This document shows, in pieces, positions 1 through 8,976 of a stretch of DNA of 64,000 nucleotides. The DNA is from Desulfobulbaceae bacterium (lineage in GTDB: Bacteria; Desulfobacterota; Desulfobulbia; Desulfobulbales; Desulfocapsaceae). The stretch covers positions 62,001 to 126,000 of the forward strand of contig JAGXHG010000007.1 in assembly GCA_024636345.1 (NCBI GenBank), in the 5' to 3' direction. The translations under genes were made by a program, and so were the position numbers. The number at the start of each line of letters is the position of its first letter. Position 1 is the first letter of the stretch. Under the pieces are notes generated by a model, which searched no databases, was not told the DNA's origin, and saw only the letters and a program-made list of their open reading frames with translations.

Positions 1-207
1 TATCCCGTCTTGAGCGGTATAGGGCAGGCAAATGGTCTGGCTTTTGATGGTGATGCCACGTTCACGTTCGATGTCCATATTGTCAAGCATCTGGTCTTTG
101 AACTCACGAACGGAGACCTGATTGCATAGCTGGATCATTCGGTCGGCAAGGGTGGATTTACCATGATCAATATGGGCGATAATGGAGAAATTTCGTATGT
201 GTTTCAT
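1..207 (-). CDS. lepA: Elongation factor 4 (LepA), N-terminal fragment
   Basis: The reverse strand reads [20 protein letters not shown] from an ATG at 207 and stays open to the window edge, so only the first 69 codons are present. The [10 protein letters not shown]-loop (G1) and the IERERGITI switch segment (G2/G3 area) are those of the translational GTPase LepA/EF4, which back-translocates or remodels stalled ribosomes. EF-G and EF-Tu have different N-termini, and the [22 protein letters not shown] signature is specific to LepA. The gene diverges from rpoH. Confidence 0.93.
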   Translation of the reverse strand, partial: MKHIRNFSIIAHIDHGKSTLADRMIQLCNQVSVREFKDQMLDNMDIERERGITIKSQTICLPYTAQDGI

Positions 208-549
208 TGCTTTCAGGGAAATTTTATGAAATGCTGAAGAAGAGAATGGCTCAATATGCTTGAAGAATTAGCTTTTAAAGAAACCTTAAGAAATCGTTTT
301 TTTGTTCAGGAGGTGGTCAATTCGTTGACCTGGATAAAAAACCTGATTTTTCAAGACTCTCTTGTAGCATAAAAGGATCAAGAAGAAAATAGAATTCTCC
401 TTTATTTCCTAGGGATAAGTGGCCTGGAAGGTGAATAGTCTATTCTGTATGACATTTTCATCAGAGATAAAATGATTGCACTTTGATGGAACTGGGGTAA
501 TAATAATAAGTTTATATAACTGATATTGTCTTGGCAAACAGAGTCCTAT
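208..549. other. Divergent intergenic region lepA / rpoH
   Basis: There is no credible gene in this AT-rich stretch between two divergent genes, so it should carry both promoters; none could be assigned with confidence. It contains one copy (about 336-355) of a short motif, AACCTGATTTTTCAAG, that recurs at about 27.70 kb and 37.76 kb. A degenerate inverted counterpart (GCTTGAAGAATTAG, near 260-275) may mark the other end of an old MITE-like element. Confidence 0.5.
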
Positions 550-1569
550 ATGACCTCAAAAAAAAATACAATTGATACTTCAGATTCTTCTGATCTGCCG
601 GATGTGCCTAATTCTGAGCGGGAGGAAGCCGATCAGTATGAGCATCCCCTTGTCTCCCTTTCCAATGAGGAACATCTGCCTGCTCTTAGTAATCCTGCTT
701 TACATCGTTATCTGCAGGAGATCAGTCAGTATGAGCTCTTGACGCGGGAAGAAGCGGATGAGCTGGCTGTTAGATTCAGGGAAAATGGCGATCAGGATGC
801 CGCTTACAGGCTTGTCTCTTCTAACTTGCGTCTGGTTGTCAAGGTGGCCATGGATTTCCAGAAATATTGGATGCAGAACTTTATGGATCTCATTCAAGAG
901 GGAAATGTGGGGCTGGTACAGGCCACCAAGAAATTTGATCCCTATCGGGGTGTGAAGTTTTCTTATTATGCCGCTTACTGGATTCGGGCGTATATTCTGA
1001 AGTTTATCATGGATAATTGGCGCCTGGTTAAGATAGGTACCACTCAGGCTCAGCGGAAGCTTTTTTTTAGCCTGAACAAGGAAAGAAAACTTCTAGAGTC
1101 CCAAGGGTTTCAAGCCGAAACAAAATTGCTGGCCCAACGTCTGAATGTTAAAGAAAGTGAAGTTATCGAGATGAGTCAGCGCATGGGAGGCGGGGATGTC
1201 TCTCTTGAAAGCCCGGTTCGTGCGGATTCGGAAGATGAACAGAAAAGCTTTTTACCCAGTGAGGGACCAGGGGTTGAGGAAATGGTGGCCAGCAGTCAGA
1301 TGAAGGCCAAGCTTGCTGATATGATTCTGACCTTAAAAGAAAATCTTAATGCCAAAGAGACTATGATTCTGGAAGAGCGACTGCTCACCGATGAACCCCT
1401 TACTCTCCAGAATATCGCTGATAAGTTTGATATTTCCCGGGAAAGGGTCAGGCAGATTGAGGTGAATCTGCTGAAAAAAATGAAGAAGTTTTTTGAGATA
1501 GAAATGCCGGATATCAAGGATTTCTTTGATGGAGAAACCATTGTGATTAAGGGAAGTTCTGACAAGTAA
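550..1569 (+). CDS. rpoH: RNA polymerase sigma factor, sigma32 (RpoH) type
   Basis: A 339-residue sigma70-family factor. Region 2 is classical, with NLRLVVKVAM, then FMDLIQEGNVGLVQATKKFDPYRGVKFS, an aromatic YAAYWIRAYI stretch (-10 recognition and melting) and the RpoH-type NWRLVKIGTTQAQRKLFF segment. Region 4 holds a helix-turn-helix (LTLQNIADKFDISRERVRQIE, roughly residues 280-300) for -35 binding. It is predicted to direct heat-shock or envelope-stress transcription. An upstream in-frame TTG at 526 exists, but the ATG at 550 is the better start. An acidic low-complexity N-terminus of about 50 residues precedes region 1.2. Assignment to RpoH rather than RpoD rests on the missing non-conserved region and the QRKLFF motif. 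Confidence 0.88.
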   Translation: MTSKKNTIDTSDSSDLPDVPNSEREEADQYEHPLVSLSNEEHLPALSNPALHRYLQEISQYELLTREEADELAVRFRENGDQDAAYRLVSSNLRLVVKVAMDFQKYWMQNFMDLIQEGNVGLVQATKKFDPYRGVKFSYYAAYWIRAYILKFIMDNWRLVKIGTTQAQRKLFFSLNKERKLLESQGFQAETKLLAQRLNVKESEVIEMSQRMGGGDVSLESPVRADSEDEQKSFLPSEGPGVEEMVASSQMKAKLADMILTLKENLNAKETMILEERLLTDEPLTLQNIADKFDISRERVRQIEVNLLKKMKKFFEIEMPDIKDFFDGETIVIKGSSDK

Positions 1570-1639
1570 TTGCTTCTGTTTGATAGATGCTCTTCCTTAT
1601 TTTAAAATATAAAGTTCGATTAGGATCAAGATCTGAATA

Positions 1640-2848
1640 ATGAAAGTACCTTTGCTCGACCTTAAACAACAATTGAAGTATCTTCGGGAAGACATTCTTG
1701 AGGCGGTCACCAGGGTTATCGATTCAACAACCTATATTCAGGGCCCGGAAGTTTCTCTGCTGGAGCAGGAAATTGCCGTTTATTGTGGTGTGGAAAACGG
1801 GGTGGGGGTCTCAAGTGGCACCGATGCTCTGTTAGTTTCTTTGATGGCCTTGGGGATAGGACCTGGCGATCAGGTTCTGACTACACCTTATTCTTTTTTT
1901 GCCACCATGGGAGTTGTCCTTCGGTTGGGGGCCACTCCTGTTTTTGTAGACATTGATCCTGTCTCCTTTAATATTGATCCCGCTGCCATGGAAGAGGTTC
2001 TTTCTCGTGACCATGAAAGAAAAATTAAGGTCCTTCTGCCAGTCCATCTCTACGGACAATCTGCTGATATGGAAGCGATCATGAAGTTGGCACATCAATA
2101 TAACTTGCCGGTTATTGAAGATGCGGCCCAGGCCATTGGTGCCGAATGTCCGATGAATGGAGATATGGGTGGCGAAATGAATGTTCAATGGAAGAAAGCT
2201 GGATCCATTGGGCTTGCTGGATGTTTTTCTTTTTTCCCCAGTAAAAATCTTGGAGGCATCGGCGATGGCGGGATGGTTGTGACCCATGATGATGCTTTTG
2301 CCGACAAAATTCGAATCTTACTTAATCATGGGGCTTCACCGAAATATTATCATGGCCAGGTGGGGGGCAATTTTCGTCTTGATCCCCTACAGGCAGCAGT
2401 GTTGCGAATCAAGATGACCTATCTGGATCAGTGGCATCGGGCCAGGCGAGAAAATGCCGATCGCTATAACAGAATGTTTGCTGAAACCGATCTCGTTCAG
2501 AACAATTTTCTGGTTTTGCCACAGGCTGTTTATTTTAGGAAACAGCAGCCAGAAGGTAACATGAAAGGAGCTGGAGAAAATTTTCATATTTATAATCAGT
2601 ATGTCCTGCGGGTCAGCAGGCGTGACGCCTTGATTGAATGGCTACGCTCCCAGGAGATCGGCTGTGAAGTCTATTATCCGGTGGCCCTGCATCAACAGAA
2701 ATGTTTAGATGCAAGTTTTCGGGGGCAATCTTTTCCCCAGGCTGAGAAGGCTGCCTCTGAAACCATTGCGCTGCCGATTTATCCGGAATTAACTGCGGAT
2801 ATGCAGGAGTATGTAGTTGATAAAATAGCAGAATTTTACCGGCAGTAA
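1640..2848 (+). CDS. DegT/DnrJ/EryC1/StrS family PLP aminotransferase
   Basis: A 402-residue fold-type I aminotransferase of the sugar aminotransferase family. The N-terminal VPLLDLKQQ, the SSGTDALLVSLMALGIGPGD segment (about 58-77), the EDAAQAIGA motif (D161 contacts the PLP pyridine nitrogen) and FFPSKNLGGIGDGG (K202 predicted to form the Schiff base) are all intact. Such enzymes aminate keto-sugar nucleotides for surface polysaccharide or lipopolysaccharide. The next gene encodes a TPR-barrel protein of the type used in polysaccharide export, so a shared surface-glycan role is possible but inferred. The substrate cannot be read from sequence. A 76-nt gap separates it from the downstream start. 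Confidence 0.88.
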   Translation: MKVPLLDLKQQLKYLREDILEAVTRVIDSTTYIQGPEVSLLEQEIAVYCGVENGVGVSSGTDALLVSLMALGIGPGDQVLTTPYSFFATMGVVLRLGATPVFVDIDPVSFNIDPAAMEEVLSRDHERKIKVLLPVHLYGQSADMEAIMKLAHQYNLPVIEDAAQAIGAECPMNGDMGGEMNVQWKKAGSIGLAGCFSFFPSKNLGGIGDGGMVVTHDDAFADKIRILLNHGASPKYYHGQVGGNFRLDPLQAAVLRIKMTYLDQWHRARRENADRYNRMFAETDLVQNNFLVLPQAVYFRKQQPEGNMKGAGENFHIYNQYVLRVSRRDALIEWLRSQEIGCEVYYPVALHQQKCLDASFRGQSFPQAEKAASETIALPIYPELTADMQEYVVDKIAEFYRQ

Positions 2849-2924
2849 ATGTGTTGTCTTCGTGAACTTCCCCTTTTCTAATGTGCTCTGGAATAAGAAA
2901 TGTCTTTGCCATGGAGGTTCTTTG

Positions 2925-5900
2925 ATGGTGAAGGGTTCTTGGCAGAATTTTCTGATGGTTTTTGTGTCTCAACAAGTGGCTGGTCAGCTAGTGGATATCT
3001 TTTCCTGGAAGATTATCGTCACTTTTTCCTTTCTTTTATTTTTCCCTTCTTTCGTTTCTGCTACCCCTGCAGCCATTACCCCAGAACGTGATATTGTCAT
3101 CAGTGATACCAGCAATGAGCCTGGGTGGAAACTTCTTTGGGATGAGGCTCGAGAACTGACGCGACAGGAGAAATATGTTGAGGCAGCCCGGACTTATTCT
3201 CAGCTTCTTTCCCTGAAAAAGAATATCGAGGAGGCCTCATGGGAATATTGCCTGGTACTGCTCGCCCTCTCTGATTGGGATCGCGCTTCTGTCGTTGTGG
3301 CAGATCTTCTGGAAGGAGATCCGCAGCGTACAGAATATCTGCTGAGCGCTGGTTTGGTCGCCTTAAAGAAGAAAGAATATGTCAGGGCCTCCACCTATTA
3401 TAACCTTGTGTACAAGAAAAAAGCCACCTTGGATGAGACCCAGGTAATAGATGCCCTCACTGGTCTTGTCACTGTTTTGCGTTTACAGGGGAAGAATGAG
3501 ACGGCCTATCCGTTTATGGAACAACTCCTTCAGTATCGGCCTGAAGATAGCCAACTGCTTCATCAACTAGCGGTCCATGCTGCCCAATCAGGTCGGCGGG
3601 AAAAGGCTTTGGTTTATTATGCAAACCTTGTCTCTCAGGATACGGTGGAGGATCAGGTTCTGCTTGAGGCGGCTGAAGTCTTTGAAGGATCTGTTGAGAA
3701 GGCCGGGGCGGTTCATCGGTCTTCCGACGGGTCGGCGATTCCTGTCTCGAGCAACACTATGCCGTCCCTAGCCTACGTCTGCTGGGATAAATATGTACAG
3801 CGCTATCCAAATTATCGACCGTTTCAGGAAAAAATTGCTGATTATTTTCTTGCCCGAGGGGAGAAGGAGGCGGCATTGCCCCATCTTCTGATCTTATTAG
3901 CTCAGGATGATAAACGTGACGAACGTCTCTTACAGATTGGTGCCATTTATCACTTTGATCTGGGACAACCTGACAAAGCGCTCTCTTTTTATGAGGAGTA
4001 TTTACAACATCATCCTGGGAACCAGACGATTGCTCAGGAAATAGCAAAGATCCAGGCCCTTCTGGCCCGTGATTTTTTGTCTAGGGTAGAACATGATGGC
4101 GCCTTGCCGTTGTGGAAGGAACTTACACAGATAACTTCCAACCCTCTGGCTGTTTATTCATCCATGGCCAAGCTTCTTGAAAAACGTGGTAACAGCAAAG
4201 AACTGCGTGAGGTGCTTGCCATTATTCACCAGTATGAACCGGGGAACAGGGAAGTGATTCTTCGTCTAGCTGAACTGTTTCTTGAGCAGAAGGATATGGG
4301 CCAGGTGGACTATTTCCTGACGCTATTGCCTCAGGAAGTGATGAGCTCGGATGGTGGCTCAATGCAGCTGGAACCAGGAATGGTGGGAGCCGTGCATGAG
4401 GAATCAAGATACTTGCTGACCAGTGCGCGACTTGCTGATTTGCGTGGACTCTCCGGGCAGGCATTGGCCTGGTATAACCGGTATCTAGAGGCGAGGACAG
4501 ATGATCAGGATATCCGGCTACGTTGTATGGATTTGGCGGCACAGCTCGGTTTGATCAGTCAGTATCAGGAAAACTATTACGTGTTGCGCCGGGAGGCAAA
4601 GTCTGATTCGGAGCGGTTAAACATAGATATACAGTACGCCAGGGTCTTGCTGGAAAATGGGCTTGCAACTGAGGCCAAAAAAGTCTATCAAAAATTGATT
4701 GAGGAAGGGCAGGGGGAACCTGGAAGCATTGCCGAGACACGTCTTGCTCTGGCTGATGCTCTGTACATGGAAGGAAATATTTTTGAGGCCGAACAGGTCT
4801 TGCGGCAGATGCTCGTAGATGGTGTGGCAATTGGGTCTGTCCTTCACAAATTAGTTGAATTCGCTCTGGAGAGCAATGAAGCTGATCTGGCATCAGCTTG
4901 GCTTATGTTATTGTCTGAGCAACCAGGATATTCTATCCTTCCTACAACTTGCTGGGTAAATGAACATGATTTTGTCTTGCTCCGGGCAAGGGTGCTGGCC
5001 GCTACAGGAAAATTGAGTAAGGCTATCGCGAGTATCTTGGAATATCGAGGATATCTTGTCCAGTATTGCCCACAAGATGCCGGGATGAAGTATCAGGCGG
5101 ATCTTTTACTCTCTTATCTTTTTTTGCAGGATAAACAATATGCCAAGGGTCTTGAACTGGTAGCGAATCTTCTCAAGGAACATCCGCTGGATCTGGAGCC
5201 TTTGATTATAGCACAGCAACTTGACGCTGGCTTGTCAGGTAAGGCACAGGCGGATAGGGTTGATGGTGTCCTCAGTAAAAATTATGGTAACAGATTTCAG
5301 AACTTGATGCAGGCCGCACAATTAGAAAAATCATATGGAGATATTGAAGCGGCCCGTAAACATGTGTTGATGGCCTTGAAGGAGGTGCCTGACTCAATAG
5401 CGGCCAGGGTCGTCCAAGCTGATATTCTTGAGAAACAGGGAGGTTTGGATGCATCTTTTTCTGTCTTACAGAGCCTTGTTGTTGACTATCCTTCAGAGCT
5501 TAGTTTCGCTCGGAAATTACTGGAGATTGAGTTTAAGCAGGCATCTTTCCGTAAAATTATAAAAAAGCTGGCTCCTTCTCAACAGGTAGGTCTTGTGAAA
5601 GGAATTATGGCCTTTCCTGATAGCAGTCATTTGTTAGCGTGGCAGAAGTTAATCCTTGCCCGGTCCCTGTGGGCTGATCGGCAATGGGTGGCAGCAGTGG
5701 CGGTGTATGATGCTGTGTTGCAGCCCTCTGTGGAGAGGATTTTTGCGGATAGGATAGAAAAACAACAAATTCAACTTGTCTTACCCCCTTCGAAGCAAAG
5801 CTTCTTGAATGTAATTACCTTTACTCATCCTGCAGAACCGGATCGCCTGACTGTAGTGATGGATCCCACATTTGTCATGACTCAGTGTGGGCAGCCTGGT

Positions 5901-7121
5901 GGTAGAATCGGTGCTGATCTCTATGCCGATTTTCGCTGGCAGCAATTAGTAACCAAGGAGCTCTCCGCCAGGAGGGCGTTAGCGCAGGGTGAATATTATC
6001 AGGCCATGAAAGAGTATCAGGAGGTGGTTCAAAAAAACCCTTCTCCTGAATCTCTTTTTGATCTTGCCGGGATTTACAGCCGTCTTGGGTTCTTAGGGAA
6101 AGAGGCCCTGCTTTATGAAGAGATTGCACGAGAAAATCCTGATTATCCTGAGCTGGCCGAGTCTGTGCAGCGTAACAGTCTGAAGAGAAAACCCCGGGGG
6201 ATGATTGATTCAGGCTATTCTTCTCTCAGCGGTCGCGATGGATATTTTGATATACAACAGACACGGGGTGGGGCCAGTGTCTGGATGCTGCCGACTCTTC
6301 GTCAGGAGATGGATGTCAGCTGGAGCACCATCCACGCCATTTCCGAGGATACGGATCAGGCCCTGTGGCGGAACAGATTACTGGCGGCATATTCTTTTTA
6401 TCCTCATTATAATGTTGATTTTATCACCCGATTTGGTGTGGATAAACCTGTTAATGAGTATAATCAACCCCATTTTGATACTACTCCACTCTTTCATCTG
6501 GAGATGCGTGGCCGCATAGGGGATGATCTGCATGCTTTTGTCAGTTTGGATCAGGATGTTGTGGATGATACTATCCAAGCCCTTGAACAGGGCATCAGCA
6601 GGCGGGATGTGGAAGGTGGTGTCAGGATGGATATTCTGCCGCGCCTCTTTTGTGGTGGGGAATATCTGTTCAGAGAGTATAGTGATGCAAACCATCAGAA
6701 TCGTTATCATGTCTGGGCGACTTATATCATTCATAGTGAACCGACCCTGCTGCAGGTTACCTATGGTCAGGAATTTCAGCATAATGCCGAGGTGAATATG
6801 GGGCGGGACTTTTCCTATGAAAATGGGTTTATGCCTGGTGATCATCCCTACTGGAGTCCTAAAGAATATTGGCAGAATTTAGTCTCTGTCCATTTTGAAC
6901 ATCAACTGGCTGCAGATGTGCTGGGCCGGAGTGCTCCCAGTTACTATACCCTTGATTATTCCTTTGGCTATGAAGATGGCGGGTATGACAGTCATACCTT
7001 TGGCGGTGATATTTTCCTTGAAATGAGCCGTCATTTCTTATTAAATAGTAGTTTCGAAATCATCCAAGGAGGTCCGGTGATCCGCAAGGATTTAGCTTTG
7101 TCGCTTGTCTATCGCTGGTAA
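2925..7121 (+). CDS. Large TPR protein with C-terminal outer-membrane beta-barrel
   Basis: A 1,398-residue protein when started at the ATG at 2925, which follows a GGAGG ribosome site; a GTG at 2862 would add 21 residues. A hydrophobic segment (WKIIVTFSFLLFFPSFVSA) looks like a signal peptide. About 1,050 residues of helical repeats follow, with many TPR-like units. The last 300 residues alternate polar and aromatic residues (from MIDSGYSSLSGRDGYFDIQQ to a terminal YRW), the pattern of an outer-membrane barrel ending in an aromatic residue for BamA recognition. The architecture resembles BcsC, PgaA and PelB polysaccharide-export proteins, where a periplasmic TPR scaffold feeds a porin. No synthase gene is adjacent, so the substrate is unknown. 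Confidence 0.75.
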   Translation: MVKGSWQNFLMVFVSQQVAGQLVDIFSWKIIVTFSFLLFFPSFVSATPAAITPERDIVISDTSNEPGWKLLWDEARELTRQEKYVEAARTYSQLLSLKKNIEEASWEYCLVLLALSDWDRASVVVADLLEGDPQRTEYLLSAGLVALKKKEYVRASTYYNLVYKKKATLDETQVIDALTGLVTVLRLQGKNETAYPFMEQLLQYRPEDSQLLHQLAVHAAQSGRREKALVYYANLVSQDTVEDQVLLEAAEVFEGSVEKAGAVHRSSDGSAIPVSSNTMPSLAYVCWDKYVQRYPNYRPFQEKIADYFLARGEKEAALPHLLILLAQDDKRDERLLQIGAIYHFDLGQPDKALSFYEEYLQHHPGNQTIAQEIAKIQALLARDFLSRVEHDGALPLWKELTQITSNPLAVYSSMAKLLEKRGNSKELREVLAIIHQYEPGNREVILRLAELFLEQKDMGQVDYFLTLLPQEVMSSDGGSMQLEPGMVGAVHEESRYLLTSARLADLRGLSGQALAWYNRYLEARTDDQDIRLRCMDLAAQLGLISQYQENYYVLRREAKSDSERLNIDIQYARVLLENGLATEAKKVYQKLIEEGQGEPGSIAETRLALADALYMEGNIFEAEQVLRQMLVDGVAIGSVLHKLVEFALESNEADLASAWLMLLSEQPGYSILPTTCWVNEHDFVLLRARVLAATGKLSKAIASILEYRGYLVQYCPQDAGMKYQADLLLSYLFLQDKQYAKGLELVANLLKEHPLDLEPLIIAQQLDAGLSGKAQADRVDGVLSKNYGNRFQNLMQAAQLEKSYGDIEAARKHVLMALKEVPDSIAARVVQADILEKQGGLDASFSVLQSLVVDYPSELSFARKLLEIEFKQASFRKIIKKLAPSQQVGLVKGIMAFPDSSHLLAWQKLILARSLWADRQWVAAVAVYDAVLQPSVERIFADRIEKQQIQLVLPPSKQSFLNVITFTHPAEPDRLTVVMDPTFVMTQCGQPGGRIGADLYADFRWQQLVTKELSARRALAQGEYYQAMKEYQEVVQKNPSPESLFDLAGIYSRLGFLGKEALLYEEIARENPDYPELAESVQRNSLKRKPRGMIDSGYSSLSGRDGYFDIQQTRGGASVWMLPTLRQEMDVSWSTIHAISEDTDQALWRNRLLAAYSFYPHYNVDFITRFGVDKPVNEYNQPHFDTTPLFHLEMRGRIGDDLHAFVSLDQDVVDDTIQALEQGISRRDVEGGVRMDILPRLFCGGEYLFREYSDANHQNRYHVWATYIIHSEPTLLQVTYGQEFQHNAEVNMGRDFSYENGFMPGDHPYWSPKEYWQNLVSVHFEHQLAADVLGRSAPSYYTLDYSFGYEDGGYDSHTFGGDIFLEMSRHFLLNSSFEIIQGGPVIRKDLALSLVYRW

Positions 7122-7196
7122 TTTTATTCATATCCCTGCAGATTGTGTGGTGCTTGCCCATAATTTGCAGGTTTTTTTATTTAACAGGAGGAAATA

Positions 7197-7682
7197 ATGG
7201 TTGAACGAGTACCGATGTCGACTCAGGGCTATCAGAGGCTTCGTAATGAGCTCCAGCGTCTTGAAAAAATTGAGCGTTTTGATGTGGTCAAGGCGATTGA
7301 AGTTGCCCGTGCTCATGGTGATCTGAAGGAGAATGCTGAATATCATGCTGCCAAGGAGCGACAGGGGCATATAGAAGGGCGAATTATGGAACTTAAGGAT
7401 AAACTGGGTCGTGCCGAGGTGATTAATTGTATGGATGTGCCTACCCAACGGGCGGTTTTTGGAACGGTGGTGACCTTACTGGATCTTGAAACGGATGCTC
7501 AGGTCAGCTATCAGCTTCTGGGTACGGAAGAGGCTGATGTGAAGAAGGGTTCTATTTCTGTGTTTTCGCCCTTGGGTAGATGTATTCTTGGAAAAGAGGT
7601 AGGAGATGAGGTGACTGCGAAGACTCCTGGCGGAACGCGTGAGTTTGAGGTAGTTGAAATTGCATCTTCTTCATTTGCCTGA
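7197..7682 (+). CDS. greA: Transcription elongation factor GreA
   Basis: A 161-residue protein with the two GreA parts. An N-terminal coiled-coil carries the ARAHGDLKENAEYHAAKE tip (acidic D and E residues that promote RNA cleavage in backtracked RNA polymerase). The C-terminal FKBP-like domain contains the SPLGRCILGKEVGDEV motif. A strong AGGAGG lies a few bases before the ATG. The length matches the family (about 158 residues). It stands alone after the TPR-barrel gene, and a short CCTGAT/ATCAGG hairpin at 7680-7701 may end the transcript. Confidence 0.95.
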   Translation: MVERVPMSTQGYQRLRNELQRLEKIERFDVVKAIEVARAHGDLKENAEYHAAKERQGHIEGRIMELKDKLGRAEVINCMDVPTQRAVFGTVVTLLDLETDAQVSYQLLGTEEADVKKGSISVFSPLGRCILGKEVGDEVTAKTPGGTREFEVVEIASSSFA

Positions 7683-8122
7683 TTTTTTGGCTGATCAGGT
7701 TGGACCCGGATAAATTTTTGTGATTTTTATTGAGTTATTTGTCCTGATTGAACCGGTTGGAAGAATTATGCTCAGTCCATAAGTTTCTACAATACGGTTT
7801 TCTTTGTTGTCATCTTTCCATTCTTACGCAGTATCTTGCGTTTCCTGTCGCTCCATTTGTAGAATCTCCCTCTTTTTCCTGGATGGCATGCTGCTGTGGA
7901 CTATTTCTAATTGCCAGATAGTGGCTGATGTAAGAATATCTGTTTGGCTAATTTTTGTATTTACGAGTGTTGGGTCGTGAGACGGTAAGCGGATCAAATT
8001 CCTGTTCAAAATGTCAGAGTGACCAAAGAACGGGAGCTTTGATTGTCGAGGCATAGACGGAAGAAAAGAGAGCCGAAGCAGGCCCTCTTTGTACGGCTTG
8101 AAATCGTTTTGATTTTTAAACG
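7683..8122. other. Intergenic region between convergent greA and fadR-like genes
   Basis: No supported gene lies here. A reverse-strand open frame at 7824-8054 has no recognisable protein features and no ribosome site. The stretch holds hairpins at both ends that probably terminate the converging transcripts. Confidence 0.45.
8064..8090 (-). terminator. Possible terminator of the fadR-like gene
   Basis: An imperfect inverted repeat (AAAGAGAGCC / GGCCCTCTTT) lies just beyond the stop codon of the reverse-strand TetR gene and is followed on that strand by a pyrimidine tract (CTTTTCTT). The arms are not perfectly matched, so this is tentative. Confidence 0.4.
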
Positions 8123-8734
8123 TTACACGGGTAATTTTTCCCTCTGTGTGGTGGTGACGAGCATTCCTGAGAGAAATATCGTCATGATCTGACTGATGGT
8201 ATCGTCAACACTATATTCTGTTTCCAGAGAGATACTCCATACTCGTGAGATCTCATCAAGCGCTCCGAAAAAGGCACGTTTGGCAATTCCTGGTTTGATA
8301 TCTGCGCGGTAAAGATGCTGTTCCTGTCCCTGTTTAATGATGGTGGAAATAATGTCAATGTATTCGCTGAATTTGTTGTTTCTGTAATCTTTTATCAGTT
8401 TGGCGCTCTGGCGTAGTTCTATTTGGATCACTTCTGCCAGGTTTTTGTTTTTTTTCATCATCGTCAAATGTTTTGTGGCAAAAATTTCCAGTTTTTTTCT
8501 GGGATCCGGTTCCATGGCCAGAGATTTGGTAACCTGTTCTACCAGGTTACCAATTTCTTCTTCAAAGACAGAAATCAGGATGTCGAATTTATTGTTGAAG
8601 TAAAGGTAAATAGTCCCGTCTGCGACCTTGGCTTCTTTGGCAATATCGGATATTCTTGCATTGAAGAAGCCTTTTTTTGCAAAGACTTTTGTGGCTGCAT
8701 GAATTATTTTAGAATGTTTATCTGCTGCTTTCAT
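8123..8734 (-). CDS. TetR family regulator resembling fatty-acid regulator FadR
   Basis: A 203-residue one-domain regulator. The N-terminal helix-turn-helix (ISDIAKEAKVADGTIYLYF, about residues 28-46) and the following NKFDILISVFEEEIG, with IQIELRQS in the ligand domain, are close to Bacillus FadR (TetR type), a repressor of beta-oxidation genes released by long-chain acyl-CoA. A sequence matching most of the Bacillus FadR operator lies 56 nt upstream of the start, which supports both the family call and autoregulation. No fatty-acid gene is adjacent, so its targets lie elsewhere. Family membership is seen; the acyl-CoA ligand is inferred. Confidence 0.8.
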   Translation of the reverse strand: MKAADKHSKIIHAATKVFAKKGFFNARISDIAKEAKVADGTIYLYFNNKFDILISVFEEEIGNLVEQVTKSLAMEPDPRKKLEIFATKHLTMMKKNKNLAEVIQIELRQSAKLIKDYRNNKFSEYIDIISTIIKQGQEQHLYRADIKPGIAKRAFFGALDEISRVWSISLETEYSVDDTISQIMTIFLSGMLVTTTQREKLPV

Positions 8735-8789
8735 TAATAAGTATAAAAAGTATGTATGGTTGTGGAATAAAATCAGGAATAAATAGTAT

Positions 8790-8807
8790 TGAATGGTTAT
8801 TCATTCA
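8790..8807. promoter_or_regulatory. FadR-like operator upstream of the TetR gene
   Basis: The 18-base palindrome-like site TGAATGGTTATTCATTCA matches the Bacillus FadR consensus (TGAATGAMTANTCATTCA, from memory) at all but two positions. It lies between the reverse-strand regulator gene and the divergent purD-purE gene, where the regulator could repress its own transcription. Confidence 0.6.
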
Positions 8808-8976
8808 TTCTAGCCATTAAGAAATAATTGTCAATGGTAAGAGGTCCTTTCCTGATTATTTCTGGAAAAAAGATTGTCTGCAATTCGTTTTATTGTTTTG
8901 TGAAAAAAAAAAGAGTTAACTGAGGACCAAATTAAATTTTGTCCGGCAGAAAATTAAATATTACAGGAGTGATTGA

